Shown one piece after another: positions 9,440 to 16,887 of a stretch of 40,845 nucleotides of DNA. The stretch's first letter is position 1. Every line of letters begins with the position of its first letter. The stretch is from JBJHCA01 sp050485785 (GTDB taxonomy: Bacteria; Bacteroidota; Bacteroidia; Chitinophagales; Saprospiraceae): contig JBJHCA010000021.1 of assembly GCA_050485785.1 (NCBI GenBank), positions 1 through 40,845 of the forward strand, given 5' to 3'. The position numbers were made by a program, and so were the translations under genes. The notes below the pieces were generated by a model that was not told where the DNA came from, did not search any database, and saw only the letters and a list, made by a program, of their open reading frames with translations.

Positions 9440-9506
9440 GTGAACATTGCTTAGCGCAGTAAAGGTAGTGGATTGGGTGGATTTTTATCCCTGTGGTCAG
9501 ATCGTG

Positions 9507-10181
9507 CTATTCCTCGTCAAAAAACAGATTCACCTTGTCAACACCCTCAATATCCTTGAGTGCAGAGATCAGTTCCCCCGACATGGATTCCTTACGCAAC
9601 AGCACATACCATGAGAATTCCATGATATCTCCCCGGTCATCAGTCAGATTTTTGACATTCACCAGGTTGTATTTTCTAAGATATCTGTTCAGGGCTTTGT
9701 CAAACAGGTGCGCATCTGCACGCGAACCCAAATACACCAGCTGAAGTAAATATTCGCGTTTGGCAGGATTTTCGGCATATACGGCGGTGGCTATCATCAG
9801 TGAAAACCCAATAAAAAGTGTTCCAATCACCGCCACTATGTACATGCCGGCTCCACAAGCAAGGCCTACTGCCAGTGAAAAAAAGATATACATGATATCC
9901 TGTGTGTCCTTAACAGCGGTTCTGAACCGGATTATGGACATGGCCCCTACAAGACCGAAAGCGCGAGCAAGATTGTTACCTATCACCATGATCACCAATG
10001 TAGTGATCATGGCCAGCATAATCAGTGAAATTACATAATGAGATGAATAACTGACCCCTTTGTAGGTTGCCCGGTAAAACAAACTTACCAGAATGCCGCA
10101 AAACAAGGCAACTGCAAGATTGGTCAATGCTTCTGCCGGTGTAATCCGAAAAATAAAAAATGAGTCGAGAAGTTCTTCCAT
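9507..10181 (-). CDS. DUF4956 membrane protein
   Basis: A 224-residue protein with about four transmembrane segments in the first 140 residues and a soluble C-terminal domain of about 85 residues. The signature GAMSIIRFRTAVKDTQDIMY followed by IFFSLAVGLACGAGMY identifies DUF4956, which resembles the MgtC/SapB membrane fold. The C-terminal part (LVNVKNLTDDRGD ... GVDKVNLFFDEE) looks like an ACT-like beta-alpha domain. DUF4956 genes very often sit beside VTC-domain polyphosphate polymerase genes, as here (16 bases separate them). Its biochemical role is unknown; partnership with the VTC protein is inferred from this context. Confidence 0.92.
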   Translation of the reverse strand: MEELLDSFFIFRITPAEALTNLAVALFCGILVSLFYRATYKGVSYSSHYVISLIMLAMITTLVIMVIGNNLARAFGLVGAMSIIRFRTAVKDTQDIMYIFFSLAVGLACGAGMYIVAVIGTLFIGFSLMIATAVYAENPAKREYLLQLVYLGSRADAHLFDKALNRYLRKYNLVNVKNLTDDRGDIMEFSWYVLLRKESMSGELISALKDIEGVDKVNLFFDEE

Positions 10182-10197
10182 TCCTTAAATTGCAATT

Positions 10198-10920
10198 CTA
10201 ATAAGCCAGCGGGTGGCAGTTAAAACCCTCCACGTATTTTGACAAAGCCTGTGCTTTTAAATCAAATTCACGCACAATTGACTTCATCCACGAAGGCATG
10301 GGTGAATCAAAATACTTGACCTCCAGTATAAAATGCCCGGCCCACGGATACACAAAGTCAACATTGTCAAACAATTCGTTGAGTTGCGGATAAATCCTTG
10401 AGCGGATGTTTTTGTCAAAGGTAATACGAACCCCGGGATCGAAGATTCCATGATACGGTTCGCGATGGTAAACAATCAGATTCACCGGGTGCATCTGGTA
10501 ACGTTTCTGGTTATATAAAAACCGGGCGGCATCGTCCTTCACTCGCTGATCATTCTTAAGCAAATAGGGTTCATATTCGCCGTAAGTCAATACTTTTTCC
10601 AGATTACAAAACAATATGGGTGCCCTGTTTTTGTAAATACGGTTGGATATCTTTCGTTTGATTTCAAGAAATACCTTGCTGTTGGTTTCCAGGTTGTTAT
10701 AACCCCGCACCCTGAGCTTTTTCCGGTCGCGCAACCCTTCGATCTTCTCAAATACGGCATGCCGGTGAATGCTGTCAAAGTAGATGCTTCGAACAGTATA
10801 GTGGGGTACTTCACTGTCTCGGGCATATAGATCGGGCCTGACAAAGGGCTGTACTGCTCCTCTCAAAGGTTCGAGAAGATGATTCGGGATCAGGTACTTT
10901 CTTTCGTAACGCAGCTTCAT
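10198..10920 (-). CDS. VTC-domain polyphosphate polymerase-like protein
   Basis: 240 residues from the ATG at 10918-10920, four bases after the stop of the HlyD-like gene. VTC features include LRYERKYLIPNHLL at the start, YTVRSIYFDS, a basic strand with RDRKKLRVRGYN, VFLEIKRKISNRIYKNR (tunnel-lining acidic and basic residues), RVTFD-like RITFDKNIRS and ILEVKYFDS-MPSWM near the end. In yeast Vtc4 this tunnel domain makes polyphosphate from ATP. Bacterial relatives beside DUF4956 and CotH genes are annotated by analogy and their product is not settled. There are no transmembrane segments, so it is likely cytoplasmic and probably works on the inner face with the DUF4956 protein. Confidence 0.9.
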   Translation of the reverse strand: MKLRYERKYLIPNHLLEPLRGAVQPFVRPDLYARDSEVPHYTVRSIYFDSIHRHAVFEKIEGLRDRKKLRVRGYNNLETNSKVFLEIKRKISNRIYKNRAPILFCNLEKVLTYGEYEPYLLKNDQRVKDDAARFLYNQKRYQMHPVNLIVYHREPYHGIFDPGVRITFDKNIRSRIYPQLNELFDNVDFVYPWAGHFILEVKYFDSPMPSWMKSIVREFDLKAQALSKYVEGFNCHPLAY

Positions 10921-10924
10921 CGGA

Positions 10925-12001
10925 TTACATCGGTGACCGGAAAAGTTTATAAACATATTCCCGTGGGGTGAGAGGTACTCCTGCCACCTCAATATCCACC
11001 ATCTTTCCGGGCATCAGAGAGCCGTTGGAGGCATCAAAAAATACCGAAAAGAAAACTACAGTCTGACCCTGTAAAATTTCAGACACATTGTTAAAGTCAT
11101 GAACACTGCCCAAAGTCCTGTTTCTGGCCAGCATGTGATCTCTGATCACTACAGTATTGCCCGAAGCAATATAGGGTTTGTCTCTCAGCAATACAGGTGC
11201 TATGCCCACATATGCAGTAGTATCGGCAATTTTAACCAGCATATCCTTATCCAGAAAATTCCTGTCGAGTACTAACATTCCATCCATGGGCGATACAAGG
11301 GTAAGCTGCTCAATGCGGCCCTGAATTTGCCTGATCTGCTCTTCCGCAGCTTCAATGCGCGTTCTGATTAACCTGATCCGCTCTGGTTTATCCCCTGTTG
11401 TTACCACGGCCAACCGGGCTTCCGCAAGTTGCACAGCCAGTTCTTTCATGTCGAGCTCATGCTGGTCAAGCTCGTATTGCTGCATGGAGATCACCGAATC
11501 GGCCAGTAGCAGATTCGCTCGTTCCATCCGTAATCGCTTTGTCTCAAGGTCGCGCCTGGCTATGGCAACTTCTCTTTCCGCCCGGGCTACATCTTCCGGC
11601 TTTTCACCCGTGGCATAAAAGATCAGTTCTGCTTTTAAAACTTCAACTTCACTCAGCAGCTCTGCCAGCCTCACTTCCTCATCATTGCTGTACAAAAAGC
11701 CAATTGTGTCACCCTTGCTGATATGAAACCCCTGAAACAACTCTTTCCGTAATTCAAACCTTACCACGTCACCACGTCTGAACTCGGTAACACTGTAAGA
11801 TTCTATAGCTCCGGTCAACTGATTGCGAAACGCTGAGATCAGGCTGCCATCAGGCAATCGGCTAAGCTCCCAACTTTGCACTGGCTGCACCAAAGCACGC
11901 GTCTTGATCTTGTAATTGACCTCAACCGGTATAAACAAGGCAGCTACACCGGCTATGAGCAGAAGGATCAGCAGTATGGTGTATTTTTTCCGGTGAAGCA
12001 T
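10925..12001 (-). CDS. HlyD-like membrane-fusion / periplasmic adaptor protein
   Basis: One N-terminal membrane anchor (residues about 5-23, YTILLILLLIAGVAALFIPV) is followed by a periplasmic part. A split lipoyl/barrel-sandwich half (SKGDTIGFLYSNDEEVRLAEL) leads into a long coiled-coil hairpin (about residues 130-240), rich in Arg, Glu and Ala. The returning half is LVSPMDGMLVLDRNFLDKDMLVKI, and a beta-barrel ending PGKMVDIEVAGVPLT completes it. The two hairpin arms each begin with TGxKPE. ATG at 12001 is preferred; a TTG at 12025 would add eight residues. No ABC exporter, RND pump or outer-membrane TolC partner is adjacent, which is unusual for an exporter adaptor. First gene of the four-gene unit. 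Confidence 0.85.
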   Translation of the reverse strand: MLHRKKYTILLILLLIAGVAALFIPVEVNYKIKTRALVQPVQSWELSRLPDGSLISAFRNQLTGAIESYSVTEFRRGDVVRFELRKELFQGFHISKGDTIGFLYSNDEEVRLAELLSEVEVLKAELIFYATGEKPEDVARAEREVAIARRDLETKRLRMERANLLLADSVISMQQYELDQHELDMKELAVQLAEARLAVVTTGDKPERIRLIRTRIEAAEEQIRQIQGRIEQLTLVSPMDGMLVLDRNFLDKDMLVKIADTTAYVGIAPVLLRDKPYIASGNTVVIRDHMLARNRTLGSVHDFNNVSEILQGQTVVFFSVFFDASNGSLMPGKMVDIEVAGVPLTPREYVYKLFRSPM

Positions 12002-12028
12002 AGTAGTTTGGGCCTGACAAGGCAATAA

Positions 12029-12050
12029 AAAAAGCAGGAAGTCCTGCTTT
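12029..12050 (-). terminator. Terminator-like hairpin in the leader of the HlyD-VTC unit
   Basis: On the minus strand AAAGCAGG (12050-12043), loop ACTT and CCTGCTTT (12038-12031) form a perfect 8-bp stem that runs straight into a T-tract (seven T to 12027). It lies between the proposed promoter and the ATG at 12001, so it looks like a leader attenuator. The opposite strand also has a T-run after the stem (12053-12059), so it could be bidirectional. Confidence 0.6.
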
Positions 12051-12077
12051 GATTTTTTTATCGGGTTGATATTACCG

Positions 12078-12108
12078 CAAAGTTAACAAATTTTTAAGTG
12101 GACGTAAA
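12078..12108 (-). promoter_or_regulatory. Putative promoter of the HlyD-VTC-DUF4956-flippase unit
   Basis: Minus strand: TTTA (12108-12105), 19 bases, TAACTTTG (12085-12078). This matches the Bacteroidota -33/-7 pattern with exact 19-base spacing. Transcription would start near 12073, giving a leader of about 70 bases before the ATG at 12001. The rest of the gene-free stretch to 12436 shows only a GC-rich hairpin at 12144-12161 and no ORF of note. Confidence 0.6.
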
Positions 12109-12126
12109 TGTTTCCGTTTCATGTTT

Positions 12127-12161
12127 ATGGATATCTTTTTGTGGGGCGCACTCCGTGCCCC
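12127..12161. repeat. Short element with GC-rich hairpin, partly repeated at 28444
   Basis: ATGGATATCTTTTT (12127-12140) is followed by a hairpin in which GCAC (12148-12151) pairs with GTGC (12155-12158) and GGG with CCC outside a one-base bulge. The same 14 bases followed by another GC-rich hairpin (GGCC-TTC-GGCC) occur at 28444-28471. A weaker match (TTATGGATATCTCTTT) is at 7163-7178. It may be a small dispersed repeat. Confidence 0.4.
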
Positions 12162-12436
12162 GGTGACTTATTTTTTGTTCCGTATTGATACCCCTTCACC
12201 TTCCTCTCATACCTGAAATCCCAAATGCGGCTGGGTCACAAATTGCTTGCTCCCTGCAAACAAACAACTGCCCCTGCATTTCAACTATTCAGCCTTTAAC
12301 CCGCCGGCTGCAAGCAGCATTGGCTGTATTTCCGGTGAATAGCTTTACGTATTGATCAATCGGGCTTTGCGGGTAACATACTGTTTGCAAAAACGTTATG
12401 CCAATAATGCCGGACGCACTTAACCGAAAAAAACAT

Positions 12437-12467
12437 CTTGTAATGCCGCAACGGGTTTATACATTTG
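12437..12467 (+). promoter_or_regulatory. Putative promoter of the arginine decarboxylase gene
   Basis: CTTG (12437-12440), 19 bases, TACATTTG (12460-12467). The -7 element fits TAnnTTTG exactly and the spacing is the Bacteroidota optimum. Transcription would start near 12472, about 30 bases before the ATG at 12504. Confidence 0.62.
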
Positions 12468-12503
12468 CACCGGATTACTACTCATTATACTATATGACGG
12501 CCC

Positions 12504-13913
12504 ATGACCAACCGATACTTCGACCTGATAGACCAAACGTTTTACTTTCCTCAGGAAAGCTTTGACATTGAAAATGGATATCTCACCTTTAATGGAATTC
12601 CGCTCAAACATCTGATCGATAAATACGGAACTCCCCTGAAGCTCACCTATTTGCCTAAGATCAGCGCTCAGATCAAGAAGGCCAAAAACCTCTTTTCCAG
12701 GGCTATGAAATCGGTCAATTACCAGGGTAACTACTACTATGCCTATGTTACCAAGAGCTCTCACTTCAAATTTGTGATTGAAGAAGTGCTCAAAAATGAT
12801 GTGCAGATTGAAACCTCCTCAGCATTTGATATTGATATCATTTGGAAACTCTATGAGCAGGGCCTGATCAAAAAGAACAAGATCATTATCAACAATGGTT
12901 TTAAACCACCCCTTTACGTAAAACGCATTGCCGATCTCATCAATAACGGCTTTTACAATGTACTGCCTGTAATCGATAATAAAACTGAACTCGATCTGTT
13001 GGAGCAATATGTTGATGGTACTTGCAATGTTGGAATCAGAATTGCCACCGAAGAAGAACCCAATTTTGAATTTTATACCTCAAGATTGGGTATCCGCAGC
13101 TCGGAAGTGCTGCCGTTCTACGAGGATAAAATAAAATCCAACCCGAAATTCAAGCTTAAAATGCTCCACTTTTTTGTGGATACCGGTATTAAAGACAACA
13201 TATACTACTGGGGAGAATTTAAAAAAGCACTCAAGGTTTACTGTGAAGTAAAAAAACGTTGCCCCGAACTCAGAGCTATCAACATCGGAGGAGGTATGCC
13301 CATTCGCAATTCCCTGGGCTTTGAGTTCGATTATAAATACATGATCCGCGAAATCGTCAATCTCATCAAAGATGCATGCGAAACCGACGGTATCCCGGAA
13401 CCCGACATTTTTACGGAATTTGGCAAATACACCGTCGGAGAAAGCGGAGCTACCATATTTTCCGTCATTGGACAAAAACAGCAAAACGAGTCTGAGCTTT
13501 GGTATATGATCGATAACTCACTCATGGCTACTTTGCCCGATAGCTGGGGTATTTCTGAACGATTTATTCTGCTTCCCATCAATAAATGGCATAATGAATA
13601 CACCAGAGTCAATATCGGTGGCCTCAGTTGTGACAACTCGGATTACTACAATTCCGAAGTTCACGAAAACCAGGTGTACCTCCCACGCTTTTCATCATCC
13701 GATGCAGAAACACTGTTTCTCGGCTTTTTCCACACAGGCGCATACCAGGACAGTCTGAGTGGCTACGGTGGCATTAAACACTGCCTCATCCCGGCACCCA
13801 AACACATTATCGTTACGCGCGATGAACAGGGCAACCTTCAGGATTGGATGCATGCTGATGAACAGGATGCCGAAAGTATGCTGAAAATCCTGGGTTACTC
13901 CGGTACCCGGTAA
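12504..13913 (+). CDS. speA: Arginine decarboxylase, PLP-dependent fold type III (Bacteroidota type)
   Basis: A 469-residue alanine-racemase-fold decarboxylase. The PLP lysine is K84 in YAYVTKSSH. Other markers are VQIETSSAFDIDI, the glycine loop INIGGGMPIRN (phosphate binding), FTEFGKYTVGESG and the partner-subunit cysteine motif GGLSCDNSDYY. The whole protein matches the short form annotated as arginine decarboxylase in Flavobacteriia and Cytophagia, which starts with the same 'YxDLIxQTFYFPQE' block. It would convert arginine to agmatine and CO2 in the cytoplasm as the first step of polyamine synthesis. No agmatine-processing gene is adjacent; instead a NUDIX and ATP-grasp genes follow. The ATG at 12504 lies a normal distance from the promoter. 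Confidence 0.9.
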   Translation: MTNRYFDLIDQTFYFPQESFDIENGYLTFNGIPLKHLIDKYGTPLKLTYLPKISAQIKKAKNLFSRAMKSVNYQGNYYYAYVTKSSHFKFVIEEVLKNDVQIETSSAFDIDIIWKLYEQGLIKKNKIIINNGFKPPLYVKRIADLINNGFYNVLPVIDNKTELDLLEQYVDGTCNVGIRIATEEEPNFEFYTSRLGIRSSEVLPFYEDKIKSNPKFKLKMLHFFVDTGIKDNIYYWGEFKKALKVYCEVKKRCPELRAINIGGGMPIRNSLGFEFDYKYMIREIVNLIKDACETDGIPEPDIFTEFGKYTVGESGATIFSVIGQKQQNESELWYMIDNSLMATLPDSWGISERFILLPINKWHNEYTRVNIGGLSCDNSDYYNSEVHENQVYLPRFSSSDAETLFLGFFHTGAYQDSLSGYGGIKHCLIPAPKHIIVTRDEQGNLQDWMHADEQDAESMLKILGYSGTR

Positions 13914-13950
13914 TCGGTTTGGACACATGACCCTTTAATGTGAAGCTGCC

Positions 13951-14382
13951 ATGTCAAAACCTATTGTCAGGATCAGTCGGGCCATTATCCGAAATCAGGA
14001 TAAAATCCTATTCCTTAAGCAGGTAAAGTCCCGTGGCGGCAAGTTCACTCTCCCTGGCGGTAAAGTGTCCAGAAAAGAAGACATCAAAAAAACACTGGTC
14101 AGGGAACTAAAGGAGGAAACCGGTATTGTAACACATACTGATGATCTCGAAATGGTAGGAACGCAATATCTGAAAAGATCCCAATTCTCTTTGGCAATCC
14201 ACTTTTTTGTGGTGCACAAATGGCAGGGAGATCCGGTAAACAACGAACCGCACAAATTCAGCAAGTTAGCCTGGAAAACCTGGCCACTCAATATCAACAA
14301 AACAACTCAGGCAGTCAAAAAAGCACTTGATCAATATCTCGATCCGGCAGATGATAAAAACAGCCGGAAAACTTATTTTTAA
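13951..14382 (+). CDS. NUDIX hydrolase
   Basis: 143 residues. A perfect Nudix box spans residues 37-59: G37-x5-E43-x7-R51-E52-L-K-E55-E56-T-G58-I59. The enzyme would hydrolyse a nucleoside diphosphate linked to another group, using Mg bound by the box glutamates; the substrate cannot be read. The N-terminal strand (IVRISRAIIRNQDKILFLKQ) is typical. It starts 37 bases after the decarboxylase stop and ends 30 bases before the first ATP-grasp gene, so it probably lies in the same transcript. It could act as a housekeeping enzyme or remove a nucleotide by-product of the ligases. Confidence 0.92.
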   Translation: MSKPIVRISRAIIRNQDKILFLKQVKSRGGKFTLPGGKVSRKEDIKKTLVRELKEETGIVTHTDDLEMVGTQYLKRSQFSLAIHFFVVHKWQGDPVNNEPHKFSKLAWKTWPLNINKTTQAVKKALDQYLDPADDKNSRKTYF

Positions 14383-14412
14383 TGCCCTTGCAGAAACACT
14401 ATTACCTTAGCC

Positions 14413-15861
14413 ATGGAAACACCCCAAAATAACCCCGAACAAATACTGCCGGGAACTTTTACCGAACACGAACACTGGTATCCCAAAGCACTCAATGCGG
14501 CAATACACCCCATGGTTTTGTTTTTCATGACCATGGGAAATGACCGCATCATTAAAAGATACTGCCATCTGCATCCAACGGTTAAAGCAGCCGACCTGGC
14601 CGAAGTGCTGAGTTATAAACCCAGGTATTTTCTCTGGGCAGGTGCTGACCTCATCAATGTAACTTCGGCAGGTGGTCGAAGGCAAATGGTTGTTATCGAA
14701 AACAACTCATGCCCCAGCGGACAAAAGTCAAACCCCCATGCCGAATCTCAGCATGAACAAGGTGGTTACCACTTGCTTATGGAGGGTGTTTTCAAACCTT
14801 ATGTTCTCCATAAAAAACCTAAAATTAACGGAGATCTGGCCGTACTGTACGATAAAAACCTCATGGAAAACAGGGGTTATGCAGCTGCCATGGCCGATTC
14901 CTTTAATGAACCTGTATGGCTTGTTCCCTTTTTCCGGCATGATAAAAATAACCCTGCCTGGTTTGAAGACGGTGTCCTGAAAATAAGAGATGAAAATGGA
15001 CAAACGCATGATATCCGTGCAGCTTTCAGGTATGTCACACAAAGACCCTGGAATAGGATTCCCATCCATACCCGCACCCTAATTTTTAACCCAATCATTG
15101 CCTGCCTCAGCGGTGGCAGAAACAAATTGCTTGCAGCCAAGGCCTATGATATGTTTAATGCCGATATGGCAGCCAAAAGCCTAAAAATCAATACCCCCGA
15201 AACAATCTGGGATGTAAGTAAAGACGAAATCCCGCTGTGGGTAAAAAAAATGGGCGGACATGCCGTTGTAAAAGTACCCTACAGCAATGCAGGTCAGGGA
15301 GTCTTCACCCTGGTGAACAAAAAAGAGCTGGATACCTTTATGGAGTCCGACTATGAATATGAACGATTTATCGTTCAAAGCCTCCTGGGTAATTATCGCT
15401 GGAGCTCCACCGGATCATCCGGCAAACTCTATCACGTGGGCACCATCCCCAACCTTAAAGGGGAAACCTATGTTGCCGACCTCCGCCTGATGGTCAGTTC
15501 TTTCGATGACGGCATCAAACCCATTTGTCTTTATGCCCGTCGATCCAAAGTACCACTCGTTGACAAAATCAAAGACAGTACTGAAAGCTGGGATATGCTG
15601 GGTACTAACTTGTCAATTGCCAATCCGGACGGCACTTTTGGCACCGACCCCACACGCCTTATGCTGATGGACAGGAAAGACTTCAACAAACTCGGAATCG
15701 GTGTTGATGACCTCATTGAGGCCTATGTCCAAACTGTACTTTCCATGATGGCGATCGATCAAATGGCTCAAAACCTGGTTAATTCTAAAGGCAAATTCAG
15801 GCTTAAGCTTTTCCAGTCGCTCAATAACGACCAAACCCTCCTCGATGAACTGGTTATGTAA
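14413..15861 (+). CDS. ATP-grasp-fold protein, probably circularly permuted
   Basis: 482 residues, not a family I can name. It has two motifs of circularly permuted ATP-grasp proteins in the permuted order. First comes VVIENNSCPSG (residues 93-103), like the metal-binding E-N-N/PSG block of the DUF404/407 and glutathionylspermidine-synthase type. Then comes a glycine loop VVKVPYSNAGQGVF (residues 285-298) like the ATP-binding loop. ADLRLMV near residue 355 may supply further metal or nucleotide contacts. No signal peptide or membrane segment. It lies 18 bases upstream of a second, GshB-like ATP-grasp gene. Inference: an amide or peptide ligase acting with its neighbours on a small metabolite. 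The substrate is unknown. Confidence 0.75.
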   Translation: METPQNNPEQILPGTFTEHEHWYPKALNAAIHPMVLFFMTMGNDRIIKRYCHLHPTVKAADLAEVLSYKPRYFLWAGADLINVTSAGGRRQMVVIENNSCPSGQKSNPHAESQHEQGGYHLLMEGVFKPYVLHKKPKINGDLAVLYDKNLMENRGYAAAMADSFNEPVWLVPFFRHDKNNPAWFEDGVLKIRDENGQTHDIRAAFRYVTQRPWNRIPIHTRTLIFNPIIACLSGGRNKLLAAKAYDMFNADMAAKSLKINTPETIWDVSKDEIPLWVKKMGGHAVVKVPYSNAGQGVFTLVNKKELDTFMESDYEYERFIVQSLLGNYRWSSTGSSGKLYHVGTIPNLKGETYVADLRLMVSSFDDGIKPICLYARRSKVPLVDKIKDSTESWDMLGTNLSIANPDGTFGTDPTRLMLMDRKDFNKLGIGVDDLIEAYVQTVLSMMAIDQMAQNLVNSKGKFRLKLFQSLNNDQTLLDELVM

Positions 15862-15879
15862 CATTTTGTAACTTGTGGC

Positions 15880-16887
15880 ATGCCAAAAAAATTTGACATC
15901 CTTGTGCTCACTGACCATAGCGTCCATACAGGGTCCAATTCGTTATATGGCATCCTCAACTCTATGCAAAAGCAGGAAACTTGCGGAATACTGGATGTTG
16001 CCAGCAGGGGATTCGCTGAAAATGATCCCTTTTTTAATGGAATCAACAGCACTGAGATTTATGTATCCACTGTTGCTGATACCTTTGCTTTCAGTGACAA
16101 ACATGCTGCATTCCAAAACCGGCAAAGAAAAGATCCGGCCGGTTACGATTATGTTTTATTGAGACTGCCACATCCGGTATCCGATAGCTTTTTTTCATTT
16201 TTACAGACATCTTTTGATGAAAAACGAATTATAAACCGCCCTTCCGGTATCCAAAAAAGCAGCTCAAAAGAATACCTGCTGAAGTTTGCTGAGTTTTGCC
16301 CGCCCATGAAGCTTTGCAAAACTGTTGACGACATTATCGAATTTGGGCAAAACTTTCCCATTGTGTTAAAACCGCTGCGAAGTTATGGCGGAAAAGGTGT
16401 GGTGAAATTACACGATGGCTTAATTTCAGGGAGCGAACAATCCTGGACGCTGGAAGAATATCTGCCTGAAATCAATGCAGAACTTGAAAAGGGAGGGATG
16501 CTGGCCATGGAGTTCCTAAAAAATGTTACCCGGGGCGATAAACGAACGGTTGTTGTTTATGGAAAAATAATTGGTTCTTCTCTCCGGATGCCTCCAAAAG
16601 GATCATGGCTGTGCAATGTTGCTCAGGGTGGCAAAGCTGTGGCAGCTACTGCCAATCAGGATGAAAAGAATATACTGAATGCTGTAATTCCCGACTTGCT
16701 CAAAATGGGCGTGGTGATGGTGGGTATGGATACCCTGGTTGGTAACTCAGGCAAAAGAGTTCTGAGTGAACTAAACACCCTGAGCATAGGTGGCGTGGCA
16801 CAAATGCACGACCAATCCCGAAAACCTTTGCTTGAAAAAACTGCTTCTCTTTTGTTAAAATACATGAAAGATCTATATACACTATGA
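15880..16887 (+). CDS. Glutathione-synthetase-like (GshB/RimK-type) ATP-grasp ligase
   Basis: 335 residues. The layout follows GshB: an N-terminal pre-ATP-grasp domain ending in RIINRPSGIQKSSSKEYLL, the phosphate loop VLKPLRSYGGKGVVKL (residues 162-177), EFLKNVTRGDKRTVVVYGKI (residues 211-230), SLRMPPKGSWLCNVAQGG (235-251) and the metal site VLSELNTLSIGG (295-305). Such enzymes join a carboxylate to an amine through an acyl phosphate. True glutathione synthesis is doubtful because no gamma-glutamylcysteine ligase is adjacent. The stop codon overlaps the ATG of the next gene by four bases (ATGA), which implies translational coupling with the AspA-like hydrolase. Confidence 0.87.
   Translation: MPKKFDILVLTDHSVHTGSNSLYGILNSMQKQETCGILDVASRGFAENDPFFNGINSTEIYVSTVADTFAFSDKHAAFQNRQRKDPAGYDYVLLRLPHPVSDSFFSFLQTSFDEKRIINRPSGIQKSSSKEYLLKFAEFCPPMKLCKTVDDIIEFGQNFPIVLKPLRSYGGKGVVKLHDGLISGSEQSWTLEEYLPEINAELEKGGMLAMEFLKNVTRGDKRTVVVYGKIIGSSLRMPPKGSWLCNVAQGGKAVAATANQDEKNILNAVIPDLLKMGVVMVGMDTLVGNSGKRVLSELNTLSIGGVAQMHDQSRKPLLEKTASLLLKYMKDLYTL

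Noticed and set aside
12504..13913. Diaminopimelate decarboxylase (lysA)
   Set aside because: The protein shares the PLP fold, but its N-terminal block and GGLSCDNSDYY motif match the Bacteroidota arginine decarboxylase form.
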